A stretch of 64,000 nucleotides of DNA from Burkholderia sp. Leaf177 (GCF_001424345.1 NZ_LMPF01000001.1:637751-701750), one strand, 5' to 3'. Counted from the stretch's first letter, positions 1-9,605 are shown. Made by a program: numbers and translations. Notes: generated by a model from the letters alone, not told the origin.

Positions 1-264
1 ATTTGTGACAACTTGCTGGATAACGGCATCGAGATCGAGCACGCGTGCGAGAAGTCGTGCGCCTGCACGACATGCCACGTGATCATTCGCGAAGGGTTCA
101 ACGCGCTCGTGCCTTCAGAAGAAGACGAGGACGATTTGCTCGACAAGGCCTGGGGACTCGAACCCACGTCGCGGTTATCATGTCAGGCGATGGCCCCCGC
201 CAACGAGGATCTCGTGGTCGAGATCCCGCGCTACACCATCAATCACGCTAAAGAGAATCACTGA
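1..264 (+). CDS. fdx: ISC-type [2Fe-2S] ferredoxin, 3' part (5' end outside window)
   Basis: The reading frame is open from base 1, so the gene starts upstream of the window; 87 C-terminal residues are visible. The Cys-X5-Cys-X2-Cys ligand pattern (in [13 protein letters not shown]) and the fourth cysteine in SRLSCQA are the hallmarks of the adrenodoxin-like ferredoxin of the iron-sulfur cluster assembly system. It passes electrons to the IscS/IscU machinery in the cytoplasm. The following gene is iscX, the usual last gene of an isc operon, which supports the assignment. The visible C-terminus is of normal length with no sign of damage. Confidence 0.95.
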   Translation: MCDNLLDNGIEIEHACEKSCACTTCHVIIREGFNALVPSEEDEDDLLDKAWGLEPTSRLSCQAMAPANEDLVVEIPRYTINHAKENH

Positions 265-298
265 AACTATCAGGGACCTTGAGACAGGAGCGCTTGCC

Positions 299-496
299 AT
301 GAAGTGGACAGACACGCAGGACATCGCGATGGCACTGACCGACGCGCATCAGAACGTCGATCCGCAGTTCGTCCGATTTACGGATTTGCATCGATGGGTG
401 ACGGAGCTTGCCGGTTTCGACGACGATCCCGAGCAATCCAACGAACGGATTCTCGAAGCGATCCAGGCGGCGTGGATCGAGGACGCGGATTACTGA
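299..496 (+). CDS. iscX: IscX, Fe-S assembly accessory protein
   Basis: A 65-residue acidic protein that begins MKWTDTQDIA, the typical IscX start. IscX is a small winged-helix-like protein that binds IscS and iron and modulates Fe-S cluster assembly. The length matches the family (about 65 residues). The start has an AGGAG Shine-Dalgarno sequence about 8 nt upstream. It lies 34 bp after fdx in the same direction, so the two are very likely the end of one isc operon, and a strong hairpin terminator follows the stop codon. Confidence 0.93.
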   Translation: MKWTDTQDIAMALTDAHQNVDPQFVRFTDLHRWVTELAGFDDDPEQSNERILEAIQAAWIEDADY

Positions 497-531
497 TCAC
501 TGGTCACTCATCGGCGCCCACGCGAAAGACA

Positions 532-571
532 AAGCAAAACGGCGATTCGGCGAGGAATCGCCGTTTTGCTT
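532..571. terminator. Bidirectional rho-independent terminator after iscX
   Basis: Perfect 17-bp arms (532-548 and 555-571) with a 6-nt loop, with an A-run on the left and a T-run on the right. It sits between the convergent iscX and glycine-zipper genes and can serve both directions. Confidence 0.85.
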
Positions 572-590
572 TTTAGCGCTGCTATCGATA

Positions 591-1316
591 TCAGCCTGCA
601 GCCAGCGTACCGTTCTCGATACGCACGCGTTGCCCCTGGCTGAACGGCGGCGGCTGCTTGTACGTGAAGTATCGGGTCTTGCCGTTTTCCATGTGCACAC
701 GTACTGAATAATCGGTCTCGCTGCGCAGATGTTTCTCGACCGCATTGCCGCCGAGACCACCGCCCAGCGCGCCGAGAATCGTCATGCCGGTACGGCCACC
801 GCCCCGGCCAAACTGATTACCGATAAGACCACCCGCCACCGCGCCGCCCACGGCACCGATACCCGTCCCGTGACCTTCACGCTTCACGGCGGAGATCGCT
901 TCGACAGTGCCGCACGTCGAGCAATAGGCGGCTTGCACAGGTTGCTGTTGCGCGTAGTTCGGCTGCTGCACGGGCTGTTGTTGAGCCACTTGGCGAGCTT
1001 GCTGCTCCTGCGCTGCCTGTTGTTGCTGAGCGGCTTGCTGCTGGGCAAGTTGCGCTTGCTGCGCCTGCTGTTGAGCGGCTTGTTGCTGTGCTTGCGCTTG
1101 GGCGGCAGTCGGAGCAACGGGTTGCGTCGTGACTTGCGCCGCTTGCGTCTGGTCGTTCATGGGCGACGTGCTGGACGCTTTCGGAAAAAGGCCGGTGACG
1201 GCTGCCGTGGCCGCAAGACTCGCGATGATGACCGCGCCCGCTGCGGTGGCAACCAGCGGATGGATCTTCCGATTAGGTGAATTAGGTGTGGTCATGTTCT
1301 GGTTGCTGTTATCCAT
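591..1316 (-). CDS. Glycine-zipper 2TM domain envelope protein with Gln/Ala-rich linker
   Basis: A 241-residue protein. Residues about 20-45 form one hydrophobic segment, a signal anchor or uncleaved signal. Residues about 70-130 are a low-complexity Gln/Ala stretch. Residues about 155-185 are a glycine zipper (GAVGGAVAGGLIG, then GALGGGLGGNAVEKHL) of the Rick_17kDa/SlyB type. The C-terminus is a short beta-rich tail. Glycine-zipper proteins of this family sit in the cell envelope; no enzymatic role is known. The start is the ATG preceded by GGAGG. It is convergent with iscX and monocistronic. The Gln/Ala tract is the kind of sequence that varies in length between strains. Confidence 0.75.
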   Translation of the reverse strand: MDNSNQNMTTPNSPNRKIHPLVATAAGAVIIASLAATAAVTGLFPKASSTSPMNDQTQAAQVTTQPVAPTAAQAQAQQQAAQQQAQQAQLAQQQAAQQQQAAQEQQARQVAQQQPVQQPNYAQQQPVQAAYCSTCGTVEAISAVKREGHGTGIGAVGGAVAGGLIGNQFGRGGGRTGMTILGALGGGLGGNAVEKHLRSETDYSVRVHMENGKTRYFTYKQPPPFSQGQRVRIENGTLAAG

Positions 1317-1571
1317 TTTTGAACCTCCGTCTCAAGGCAGAGTGGGACGATGCATTTGCCGCTTGCTTGCAGTTTGCGGCTGATATAAACGGCTGGTTTG
1401 TCAATTTGTAACGGTTTACGTGTGACCCTTAGATGCAAGAAGCGCACCGGGCCCGTGATGTGCTGTGCGATGTTGTCCCATAAGGGTTTCCGGCCGTGCG
1501 GGCGCTTCGGTTCAGTAAAGGCCTCGGTGCCTTTTACCTAAAGTTACAAACTACGTGACGCCTCGGGACGT
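1317..1571. other. Intergenic region between the glycine-zipper gene and lysS
   Basis: About 255 bp before the lysS terminator. It must hold the minus-strand promoter of the glycine-zipper gene. I see no ORF with coding character and no structured RNA. Confidence 0.4.
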
Positions 1572-1597
1572 AAAAAAGGCGCTTCCGCGCCTTTTTT
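1572..1597 (-). terminator. Rho-independent terminator of the lysS transcript
   Basis: Inverted repeat AAAAAAGGCGC / GCGCCTTTTTT with a 4-nt loop, just downstream of the lysS stop codon. It marks the 3' end of the minus-strand transcription unit that contains lysS. Confidence 0.85.
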
Positions 1598-1623
1598 ACA
1601 ACTCAGCCAGATCCTGCTGGAAG

Positions 1624-3150
1624 TCAGTCTTCGCGACGCAAATGCGGGAAAAGAATCACGTCGCGGATGCTCGGGCTGTCGGTAAGCAACATCACCATCC
1701 GGTCGATGCCAATCCCGCAACCGCCAGTCGGCGGCATGCCGTGTTCAAGCGCGCGAATGTAGTCGGCGTCGTAGAACATGGCTTCTTCGTCACCCGCATC
1801 TTTCTGGTCGACCTGTTTCTGGAACCGCGCTGCCTGGTCTTCCGGATCGTTCAATTCGGAGAAGCCATTCGCGATCTCGCGGCCCGTGATGAACAACTCG
1901 AAGCGTTCCGTAATGCCAGGGGCCGTATCCGATGCACGCGCCAGCGGCGAAACCTCCAGCGGATAGTCGACAATAAACGTCGGCTCCCACAATTGCGACT
2001 CGGCTGTTTCCTCGAACAACGCAAGTTGCAGTGCGCCCACGCCCGCATTCAGGAACTGCGGCTGCGATGCATCGACGCCGAACTTCTTGAGCTCAGGACG
2101 CAGGAACGTGGCGTCGGCTAACTGCTCGCTCGTATATTGCGGCGCGAATTTCTGGATCGCCTCGCAGATCGTCAACCGATGGAACGGCTTCGACAAATCC
2201 AGTTCGCGCCCTTGATACGTGATGTTCGCGGTGCCCCGGGCATCGACGGCTGCCTGCCGAATCAACGCTTCGGTGAAGTCCATCATCCACGTGTAATCCG
2301 TGTACGCGGCGTAGAACTCCATCATGGTGAACTCGGGATTGTGTCGCGGCGACACGCCTTCGTTACGGAAATTGCGATTGATCTCGAACACGCGCTCGAA
2401 GCCGCCGACCACCAGGCGTTTCAGATACAGCTCGGGCGCGATGCGCAGGAACATCTGCATATCGAGCGCGTTGTGATGCGTGATAAACGGCTTGGCCGCG
2501 GCGCCGCCGGGAATAGGGTGCAGCATCGGCGTTTCCACTTCCATGAAATCCGCCTTCGCCATGAAACTGCGAATCGATGCAAACGCCTTCGTGCGCGCGA
2601 TGAACGTCTGGCGCGTTTCCGGCGTCACGATCAGGTCGACATACCGCTGGCGATAACGCATTTCCTGATCGGAAAGACCGTGGAATTTGTCGGGAAGCGG
2701 GCGCAGCGCCTTGGTGAGCAGACGCAGTTCGGTGCATCGGACGGACAATTCGCCTTTGTTCGTGCGGAACAAAACACCTTTTGACGCAATGATGTCGCCC
2801 AGGTCCCACTTCTTGAACGCGTCGTAGACTTCCTGGCCGACGTCGGCGGGCGTAATGAAAAACTGGATCTGTCCGCTGCCGTCTTGCACCGTCGCGAAGC
2901 TCGCCTTGCCCATCACGCGCTTAAGCATCATCCGGCCGGCGACCGCGACTTGCAGCGGGTCGGCTTCGAGCGCTTCCTTGTCTTTTTCGGCGTAATCGGC
3001 TTGAAGCGCGGCGGCTTGATGTGTCGGGCGGAAGTCGTTCGGAAACGCAATACCTTGCTCGCGCAACGCACGGAGTTTGTCGCGACGCTCGGCGAGAATC
3101 TGGTTTTCTTCCAGTTCGGGAGCGGCGCCCGGCTGAGTCGGTTCGGTCAT
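1624..3150 (-). CDS. lysS: Lysyl-tRNA synthetase (class II)
   Basis: A 508-residue protein that charges tRNA-Lys in the cytoplasm. An N-terminal OB-fold anticodon-binding domain (about 60-160) is followed by the class II core with motif 2 ([20 protein letters not shown]) and motif 3 ([20 protein letters not shown]). I chose the ATG of MTEPTQPG at 3150; a longer frame reaches 3216 but adds 22 residues with no family similarity. Length matches bacterial LysS (about 505). It lies downstream of prfB on the same strand, the lysS-prfB neighbourhood common in proteobacteria. Confidence 0.96.
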   Translation of the reverse strand: MTEPTQPGAAPELEENQILAERRDKLRALREQGIAFPNDFRPTHQAAALQADYAEKDKEALEADPLQVAVAGRMMLKRVMGKASFATVQDGSGQIQFFITPADVGQEVYDAFKKWDLGDIIASKGVLFRTNKGELSVRCTELRLLTKALRPLPDKFHGLSDQEMRYRQRYVDLIVTPETRQTFIARTKAFASIRSFMAKADFMEVETPMLHPIPGGAAAKPFITHHNALDMQMFLRIAPELYLKRLVVGGFERVFEINRNFRNEGVSPRHNPEFTMMEFYAAYTDYTWMMDFTEALIRQAAVDARGTANITYQGRELDLSKPFHRLTICEAIQKFAPQYTSEQLADATFLRPELKKFGVDASQPQFLNAGVGALQLALFEETAESQLWEPTFIVDYPLEVSPLARASDTAPGITERFELFITGREIANGFSELNDPEDQAARFQKQVDQKDAGDEEAMFYDADYIRALEHGMPPTGGCGIGIDRMVMLLTDSPSIRDVILFPHLRRED

Positions 3151-3313
3151 GATGTCTTCGGCGATGAATACGGTGAATGCGGCTGAATTGCGACCTGATC
3201 CGGTCAACGGCCACAAATATCAGCGACGCAATGCTGCGATGGATTGCTGCAAAGCGTCGCTGCAAAATGCTTTGAACGCGCCTTAAATCAAGCAGCGCGT
3301 TACACGTCGTGCG

Positions 3314-4418
3314 CTATACGCCCTGTTTCAGGCTGGCGCTGATGAAGTCGTCCAGATCGCCATCGAGCACGGATTTCGTGTTGCTGATTTCCACGTTCGT
3401 GCGCAGATCCTTGATCCGGCTGTTATCGAGCACGTACGAGCGGATCTGGTGGCCCCAGCCCACGTCCGTCTTGCTGTTTTCCAGATTGTCTTTCTCGACC
3501 TGGCGCTTGCGCATCTCGAACTCGTACAGCTTCGCCTTGAGCATCATCATGGCTTCGGCGCGATTGCGGTGCTGCGAGCGGTCGTTCTGGCACTGCACGA
3601 CAATGCCGGTCGGCGCGTGCGTCAAACGCACGGCGGAATCGGTCTTGTTAATGTGCTGGCCGCCGGCGCCCGACGCGCGGTACGTGTCCGTGCGAATGTC
3701 GGCCGGATTGATATCGATTTCGATGGAATCGTCGACTTCCGGATACACGAAGATCGACGAAAACGACGTATGGCGTCCACCCGATGAATCGAACGGCGAC
3801 TTGCGCACGAGCCGGTGCACGCCCGTTTCCGTGCGCAGGAAACCGTATGCGTATTCACCTTCCACCTTGATGGTCGCGCTCTTGATCCCGGCCACGTCGC
3901 CGTCGGATTCTTCCAGCACTTCGGTCTTGAAACCTTTGCGCTCGCAATATCGAAGGTATTGGCGCATCAGCATGGCCGCCCAGTCGCACGCTTCGGTGCC
4001 GCCAGCGCCCGCCTGGATGTCGATAAAGCAATTGTTAGGATCGGCCGGATTCGCAAACATCCGGCGGAACTCCATGTCTTCTACGCGTTTTTGGAGCGCT
4101 GCCGCGTCCGCTTCGCACGAGACGAGCGTATCTTCGTCGTTTTCTTCGCGGGCCATGTCGAAGAGATCCTGCGTGTCGCGCAGGTCGTTATCGAGGTCCG
4201 TGATCGTGGTGACGACGCCGTCGAGCAGCTTTTTCTCGCGCCCGAGAGCCTGGGCGTTTTTCGAGTCGTTCCAGACGTTCGGGTCTTCGAGTACCCGGTT
4301 TACTTCGTCGAGGCGAAGAGCCTTGGCGTCGTAGTCAAAGATACCCCCGGAGCTCGCCGGCGCGATGGCGCAGGTCGGCGAGGAGGTTCTCGATTGCGTT
4401 TAGACGTTCCGCTTCCAT
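3314..4418 (-). CDS. prfB: Peptide chain release factor 2, expressed by programmed +1 frameshift
   Basis: RF2 recognises UGA and UAA stop codons and triggers peptide release on the ribosome. The first ORF starts at the ATG at 4418 and runs 27 codons ([17 protein letters not shown]...) to an in-frame TGA. Translation continues in the +1 frame to 3314, giving 367 residues, the normal RF2 length. The GGQ catalytic motif ([18 protein letters not shown]) and the codon-recognition region are in the second frame. The slip site CTT-TGA-C with an internal GGGGG Shine-Dalgarno-like run is visible at 4335-4349. An ORF caller would truncate it at an internal Met (4156). Confidence 0.95.
4335..4349 (-). 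promoter_or_regulatory. prfB autoregulatory +1 frameshift site
   Basis: On the minus strand the sequence reads GGGGG-TAT-CTT-TGA-C. The CTT slip codon is at 4340-4338 and the in-frame TGA is at 4337-4335, with the G-rich internal Shine-Dalgarno-like element just upstream. This is the conserved RF2 recoding signal: low RF2 lets the ribosome slip +1 and make more RF2. Confidence 0.93.
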
Positions 4419-4507
4419 TTGATCGTTTTCAGGTTTTTTGGCTAAGAGGGAAATTATAACTTAGCGGGAAAGCTCGCTGGGCGTGCGCAAGGCTCGGCGA
4501 ACGTGTT

Positions 4508-6223
4508 TCATCCCAGCGCGTGCTCCACGATCATCTGGACGCGCGAAACACCGTTCCACGTGTCGGAAACCAGCCGGTATGCCACCACCGTCCGGTTCGG
4601 CAACGTGTCCGTGTGATTGAACCAGATGGCGTTGAAGCGCTGCTGGCCGCGGCGCAATTGCAGTTTCAGGTGCTTGTCCTTCACCAGCGCCTGCGATGCC
4701 ACTTCGAATTCGCCTGAGAAAACCGGTGCCGGAAAGCCTTGGCCCCAGACGGCGTTATCGATCAGTTCGACGAATTGCGGCGTGAAATACGCATCTTCAA
4801 GCTCGCCATCGGTTTCAACCACGCGCGATAAAGCGTCCGTTGTCAGCCACTCGCGCCCGACCGCTTCGAACGCAGCGGTGAAGCGCGGAATGTCCGCGGT
4901 GACGATGGTCATGCCCGCAGCCATCGCGTGGCCACCGAATTTCACGATCATTCCCGGTTCGCGCTTGGAAATCAGGTCCACCGCGTCGCGCAGATGGAAA
5001 CCGGGAATCGAGCGTCCCGATCCCTTCGATAAAACGCCGCTGTCGTCCGCGTGCGCGAAAGTGAACGACGGCCGATGAAATTTCTCCTTCAAACGCCCCG
5101 CGACAATCCCGATCACGCCTTGATGCCACGCCGGATTGAACAGCGTCAGCGTGGCGGAATCCGCCGGATCAATACTCGCCAGTTCTTCGAGCGCCTGTTC
5201 CTGCATGCCGGCTTCGATCTCGCGGCGTTCGCGGTTGATGCCGTCGAGTTGCTGCGCCAGTTCCCAAGCGCGGCCGATGTCGTCGGTAATCAGGCATTCA
5301 ATGCCGAGCGACATATCCGATAACCGTCCGGCGGCGTTCAACCGCGGCCCGAGCGCAAAGCCGAGATCGAAACCGGAGGCGACGCGCGCATCACGTGCCG
5401 CCGCGCGAAACAGCGCCGCAATGCCGGGCTGCATGCGCCCGGCGCGAATCCGCTTCAAACCTTGCGCGACGAGAATCCGGTTGTTCGGGTCGAGCTTGAC
5501 CACGTCGGCGACCGTTCCGAGCGCGACCAGGTCGAGCAGACCGTCGAGACGTGGTTCGGGCATTGAATCAGTGAAAGCGTTCCGGCGACGCAGTTCTGCA
5601 CGCAACGCGAGCAGCACATAAAAGATCACGCCAACGCCCGCGATGCATTTGCTCGGAAAGCCGCAGCCCGGCTGATTCGGGTTCACGATAGCGCGCGCCG
5701 GCGGCAAGTCGTCACCGGGCAGATGGTGATCGGTGACGAGCACATCGATACCCAACTCGTTCGCCGCTTCCACGCCATCCACGCTGGCAATGCCGTTATC
5801 GACCGTGATCAGCAAATCCGGCTTGCCGCCCGCGCGGCCCGCCGCCAGCGCGACGATCTCGGGCGTCAATCCATAACCATATTCGAACCGGTTCGGCACC
5901 AGATAGTCGATCTGCGCGCCGAACATGCGCAAGCCGCGCACGGCCACCGCGCACGCGGTCGCGCCGTCGCAATCGTAGTCGGCCACGACCAGCATCCGGC
6001 GTTTCGACGCGAGCGCATCGGCGAGAACGATGGCCGCTTCGTCGCATCCCTTCAGGCCGACTGGCGCGTGCAACTTCTTCAGCTCGGTTTCGATCTCGTC
6101 CGGCGAACACACGCCCCGTGACGCGTAAAGCCGCGCGATAACCGGATGAACGCCGTGGCGCACGAGCACGGCGGCGTCGGCGGGAGAGGGAGCGCGGGTG
6201 ACGATTCGGGTCATTCGTTTCAA
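4508..6223 (-). CDS. recJ: Single-stranded-DNA-specific exonuclease RecJ
   Basis: A 571-residue 5'-3' exonuclease acting on single-stranded DNA in recombination and in mismatch and base-excision repair. The DHH phosphoesterase motifs are visible: VADYDCDGATA (about residue 80) and VTDHHLPG (about 165), followed by the DHHA1 domain with GGHAMAAG (about 430) and a C-terminal OB-fold. Length fits RecJ (560-580). The ATG at 6223 or the one three codons later (6214) could be used. It lies between prfB and the RpfE-like gene on the same strand, 3 bp from the latter. Confidence 0.95.
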   Translation of the reverse strand: MKRMTRIVTRAPSPADAAVLVRHGVHPVIARLYASRGVCSPDEIETELKKLHAPVGLKGCDEAAIVLADALASKRRMLVVADYDCDGATACAVAVRGLRMFGAQIDYLVPNRFEYGYGLTPEIVALAAGRAGGKPDLLITVDNGIASVDGVEAANELGIDVLVTDHHLPGDDLPPARAIVNPNQPGCGFPSKCIAGVGVIFYVLLALRAELRRRNAFTDSMPEPRLDGLLDLVALGTVADVVKLDPNNRILVAQGLKRIRAGRMQPGIAALFRAAARDARVASGFDLGFALGPRLNAAGRLSDMSLGIECLITDDIGRAWELAQQLDGINRERREIEAGMQEQALEELASIDPADSATLTLFNPAWHQGVIGIVAGRLKEKFHRPSFTFAHADDSGVLSKGSGRSIPGFHLRDAVDLISKREPGMIVKFGGHAMAAGMTIVTADIPRFTAAFEAVGREWLTTDALSRVVETDGELEDAYFTPQFVELIDNAVWGQGFPAPVFSGEFEVASQALVKDKHLKLQLRRGQQRFNAIWFNHTDTLPNRTVVAYRLVSDTWNGVSRVQMIVEHALG

Positions 6224-6226
6224 CTT

Positions 6227-7336
6227 TTATTCGATGAACAGCGCGGCGATCGGACGTCGCCGCCAGAACTTGCGCAACGCGCCGCGTGTAATAGTGAGCG
6301 ATACCAAACCGGTATCGCTGCACAAGGTAAGACGCAACGCGCCGAGCGTGCCGTTTTCCAGCGCCGCGAGCGCAGGCGCGAACCAGTTGCGCTCGAGCGT
6401 GCCGAGCGCCTGATTCCATCGCGCCCAGTCTTGTTCGATGAACGGCGCGGAGAACGGATCGAGTTCGATCAGCGTGCGGCCATCGGTTTGATTCTGGCTT
6501 GCAGCAAAAGCTTCGAACGATGCCGGCGGCGCCTCCGGAACGATATCTGCGGCAAGCGCCAGTCCACGTGTTGCCGCGGCGCTCGACATCACCCGCGCAA
6601 ACGGACTTGTCACGCTGCGCATGGCGCCTTGTGCGTGCAACCAGATCGAGTTGATCGCAGGCAGGCCGCGCATTTCGCGCGCTTCGTTGAGCGGATGTTC
6701 GAACCACGCCATCTGCACTTCGTTCTGTAACTTCATCCATGCCCGCGAGCGTTCGCCCGTGCCGGCTTCGTGCGGTAGCCAGATCTCGATATTGCGACCG
6801 CTCGCACGTAAAGGCGACGCGCCGGCGAGCGTGCCGAGACTCTCTCCCGTGACATACCAGCGTACGGATTGCGGCGCCTGGATTGTCAGGCCGAGGTCTT
6901 CTATCAGCGGCTTGACGACATCGAAAAGCGTGCGCGCTTCCTGATCTTCCACGCCGAGCGTGGCCGGATCGATCAGCACCAGATGGTCACGCGCAATTCG
7001 AACGTGAACTGGTTCGACGCACGCCCATGTGGCATCGCCCGGAATTCCGCCGTCGGCGAGCAGCATGTAGGGCGCGAGCGGCGCTTCGTCCGCGGCTTGC
7101 TTTGATGATTCGTTCACCAGGCCGAATTGCCGCGAAATCCAGCGTTCGTGCGGCAACGTTCGCTGGAAATCCTCGCCGATCACGCGTTCATCGAGCGTTG
7201 CGCGGGCAAGCAGCCGATCTAGCGCCGGGCGCGCGAGGGTATGCAGCGCGTTAGCGGCGTCCGCAGCCGATGGCAGCGCGAACGGAAGAAGGAGATGAAG
7301 ATCGTTGAGCTTAGGCGTAGGCATGATGCTGGGCAT
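6227..7336 (-). CDS. RpfE-like / phosphoglycerate-mutase-like protein
   Basis: A 369-residue cytoplasmic protein of the family often annotated as a regulatory protein of RpfE type, or loosely as cofactor-independent phosphoglycerate mutase. I see no signal peptide or membrane segment. A conserved stretch such as LMLADGGIPGDATWACVEPVHV-type sequence is present at about residues 90-115 (YMLLADGGIPGD). No metal-binding motif of true phosphoglycerate mutases can be pointed to, so no enzyme activity is claimed. Its place directly upstream of recJ, followed by prfB and lysS, matches the end of the Xanthomonas rpf cluster. The reading frame ends 3 bp before recJ starts. Confidence 0.65.
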   Translation of the reverse strand: MPSIMPTPKLNDLHLLLPFALPSAADAANALHTLARPALDRLLARATLDERVIGEDFQRTLPHERWISRQFGLVNESSKQAADEAPLAPYMLLADGGIPGDATWACVEPVHVRIARDHLVLIDPATLGVEDQEARTLFDVVKPLIEDLGLTIQAPQSVRWYVTGESLGTLAGASPLRASGRNIEIWLPHEAGTGERSRAWMKLQNEVQMAWFEHPLNEAREMRGLPAINSIWLHAQGAMRSVTSPFARVMSSAAATRGLALAADIVPEAPPASFEAFAASQNQTDGRTLIELDPFSAPFIEQDWARWNQALGTLERNWFAPALAALENGTLGALRLTLCSDTGLVSLTITRGALRKFWRRRPIAALFIE

Positions 7337-7391
7337 TGTATGGCAAAGGGCCCGGCGCTTCCTTCGCTCGCCTCGGCGTGTCAGGGGCCAG

Positions 7392-7694
7392 TCAGGGGCG
7401 GGTCAGCTCGCGCGGTTCGACCTTGCGATCGATTTCGCTGCGGGTCGGGAGCGTCTTGAGGTCGTACATGGCTTGCAGATTCAGCCAGAATTCAGGCGTG
7501 GTGTCGAAGTAGCGCGCAAGACGATAAGCCGTATCCGCCGTGATGCCGCGACGTTCTTTCACAATCTCGTGCAACCTCGTGGCCGGCACGTTCAGCGCGA
7601 GCGCAAGCGCATTCACGCTCATTTCCAGCGGGACCAGATAATCTTCCCGGAGAATTTCTCCCGGATGAACTGCGCGCATTCCATTCTTGGACAT
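7392..7694 (-). CDS. higA: HigA-family antitoxin (XRE-type HTH)
   Basis: A 100-residue protein starting MSKNGMRAVHPGEILREDYL, the signature opening of HigA/VapI antitoxins. The HTH (about residues 25-60: VNALALALNVPATRLHEIVKERRG) is followed by the typical FDTTPEFWLNLQAMYDL segment. It should neutralise the toxin encoded just upstream and repress their shared promoter. It follows higB by 14 bp, the reversed toxin-first order of higBA loci. Confidence 0.9.
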   Translation of the reverse strand: MSKNGMRAVHPGEILREDYLVPLEMSVNALALALNVPATRLHEIVKERRGITADTAYRLARYFDTTPEFWLNLQAMYDLKTLPTRSEIDRKVEPRELTRP

Positions 7695-7708
7695 GTGAAT
7701 CTACCTGC

Positions 7709-7996
7709 TCAGTGATAGTCAATGAATTCGACGTCGACCGGACCTTTCGTCGTCCATTTGAAACAAACGCGCCACTGGCCGTTAATGCGGATGCTGAGCT
7801 GGCCACGGCGGTCGCCCGAAAGCCGTTCAAGACGGTTGCCCGGCGGTGACTTCAAGTCGCGCAACTCGTGCGAAGCGTCTAGCGCTGAGAGCCTCCTGCT
7901 TGCGACATCCGCAATTGCCTGAAACCGCTTGGGCGTTCGGCCCTCGTACAGTGCCTGCGTGTCCTTGCATCGGAACGTTTGAATCATTATGTTCAT
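7709..7996 (-). CDS. higB: HigB-family toxin (RelE-like mRNA interferase)
   Basis: A 95-residue protein. The MIQTFRCKDTQALYEG start and the RRLSALDASHELRDLKSPPGNRLERL and GQWRVCFKW segments are typical of HigB/PF05015 toxins, which cleave mRNA on the ribosome. The frame starts at 7996 (MNIMIQTF); an internal ATG at 7987 gives the more family-like start. It is the first gene of the higBA operon. The predicted operator touches its start codon. Confidence 0.9.
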   Translation of the reverse strand: MNIMIQTFRCKDTQALYEGRTPKRFQAIADVASRRLSALDASHELRDLKSPPGNRLERLSGDRRGQLSIRINGQWRVCFKWTTKGPVDVEFIDYH

Positions 7997-8019
7997 CGTA
8001 TTACGTTTTGCGTAATACG
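7997..8019 (-). promoter_or_regulatory. Putative higBA operator (perfect inverted repeat)
   Basis: CGTATTACG (7997-8005) and its exact complement CGTAATACG (8011-8019) with a 5-bp spacer lie immediately upstream of higB. This position suits autorepression by HigA or HigBA. The palindrome is seen directly; binding is inferred from known higBA regulation. Confidence 0.7.
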
Positions 8020-8351
8020 TAAAGAGTTATATTGGTGGGCGCGTCAAGGAGATGAAGCGAAGCGGAGCGCTCGCCGAGTATGGACTGCGGTTGCGGTTCG
8101 GAAAAATCGGCCGAATGGCCTGTGGAGTGCGTTTTGACGGTGTTTTTCGGCGTGTTGCGTTGTCCGCGCTAAAGGGGTGCTTAAGCATTGTGTGGCAAAC
8201 TTCGCGCTTGATCGGACGCGCGAGCGTGCGTCCAGGTCGTATCGGATTGAATGGAACAGCTATAAGAACGGCGCAAGTCGTACGGAGCGCTCAGCCGTGC
8301 GCCAAATGCGCGATATCAGATCGAAGAACGTTAGACGCTGAAAGGAATCGC
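8020..8351. other. Intergenic region between higB and lolC
   Basis: A 332-bp divergent spacer. A frame continuous with lolC is open back to 8052, but the added 100 residues show no membrane or signal features and no similarity to LolC, so I treat it as non-coding leader. No structured RNA or clear promoter is recognised. Confidence 0.4.
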
Positions 8352-9605
8352 TTGAAACTTCCCTATGAATGGCAGATCGGCTGGCGCTACACCCGCGCCG
8401 GCAAACGCACCACCGGCAACGGTTTCATCTCGTTCATCGCGCTGGTATCCATGTCCGGCATCGCGCTCGGCGTGGCCGCGCTGATCGTGGTGCTATCGGT
8501 AATGAACGGGTTTCAGAAAGAGGTCCGCGACCGCATGCTTTCCGTGCTCGCGCACGTCGAAATCTTCTCGCCCACCGGGTCCATGCCCAATTGGCAACTG
8601 ACCGCGCAGCAAGCACGCAAGAATCCGGAAGTGATCGGAGCCGCGCCTTATGTGGACGCGCAGGCGTTGCTCACGCGGCAAGGCGCCGTCAGCGGCGTGG
8701 CGTTGCGGGGCGTCGAGCCGACGCTGGAGCCGCAAGTATCCGATATTGGCAAGGAAATGAAGGGCGGCAAGCTCACGGATCTCGTGCCGGGCGGATTCGG
8801 CATCGTGCTCGGACGGGATCTTGCGAGCAATCTCGGCGTGGGCACGGGCGACAAGATCACGCTGGTCGCGCCCGAAGGAACCATCACACCGGCAGGCATG
8901 TTGCCAAGGCTCAAGCAATTTACGGTGGTCGGCGTGTTCGAGTCGGGCCACTACGAATACGACTCCACGCTCGCGCTGATCTCCATCTCCGACGCGCAAG
9001 CGCTCTTCCGCTTGCCCGCGCCAACGGGCGTGCGGCTGAAACTCAAGGACATGCAGCGCGCGCCGGAAGTCGCGCGGCAACTTTCGCGCACGCTGTCCGG
9101 CGACCTCTATATTCGCGACTGGACGCAGCAGAACAAGACGTGGTTCTCGGCCGTGCAGATCGAAAAACGCATGATGTTCATCATCTTGACGCTGATCATT
9201 GCGGTCGCGGCGTTCAACCTGGTTTCGTCGCTGGTAATGACCGTGACCGATAAACAAGCGGACATCGCCATTCTTCGCACGCTCGGCGCGCAGCCCGGGT
9301 CCATCATGAAAATCTTCGTGATCCAGGGCGTGACGATCGGATTCATAGGCACGGCGATCGGCGTGACGCTCGGCTGCCTGATCGCGTGGAGCATCCCGTG
9401 GCTCGTTCCCGGTATCGAACATTTGTTCGGCGTGCAGTTCCTGCCGCCGTCGGTGTATTTCATCAGCGAATTGCCGTCCGAGCTCGTCCCCGCCGACGTG
9501 ATCCGGATCGGCTTGATCGCGTTCGTATTGTCATCGCTCGCCACGCTCTATCCAAGCTGGCGCGGCGCGAAGGTCCGTCCGGCGGAGGCGTTGCGGTATG
9601 AGTGA
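8352..9605 (+). CDS. lolC: Lipoprotein-releasing system permease LolC/LolE
   Basis: A 417-residue inner-membrane permease of the LolCDE transporter, which extracts lipoproteins from the inner membrane for delivery to LolA. One N-terminal TM segment (about 25-50, [20 protein letters not shown]), a large periplasmic MacB-like domain, and three C-terminal TM segments (about 270-400) of the FtsX type are visible. I chose the TTG at 8352 because AAAGGA precedes it and the protein then starts [17 protein letters not shown] like its homologues. The last 8 nt overlap lolD, implying translational coupling. Only one permease gene is present here, as in bacteria that use a single LolC/E-type subunit. 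Confidence 0.93.
   Translation: MKLPYEWQIGWRYTRAGKRTTGNGFISFIALVSMSGIALGVAALIVVLSVMNGFQKEVRDRMLSVLAHVEIFSPTGSMPNWQLTAQQARKNPEVIGAAPYVDAQALLTRQGAVSGVALRGVEPTLEPQVSDIGKEMKGGKLTDLVPGGFGIVLGRDLASNLGVGTGDKITLVAPEGTITPAGMLPRLKQFTVVGVFESGHYEYDSTLALISISDAQALFRLPAPTGVRLKLKDMQRAPEVARQLSRTLSGDLYIRDWTQQNKTWFSAVQIEKRMMFIILTLIIAVAAFNLVSSLVMTVTDKQADIAILRTLGAQPGSIMKIFVIQGVTIGFIGTAIGVTLGCLIAWSIPWLVPGIEHLFGVQFLPPSVYFISELPSELVPADVIRIGLIAFVLSSLATLYPSWRGAKVRPAEALRYE

Noticed and set aside
3314..4156. prfB as a 280-residue ORF starting at 4156
   Set aside because: It lacks the first domain of RF2; the +1 frameshift site gives the full 367-residue protein from 4418.
8052..8351. Longer lolC starting at the ATG at 8052
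   Set aside because: The added 100 residues have no LolC similarity or membrane character; the TTG at 8352 has a ribosome binding site and gives the conserved N-terminus.
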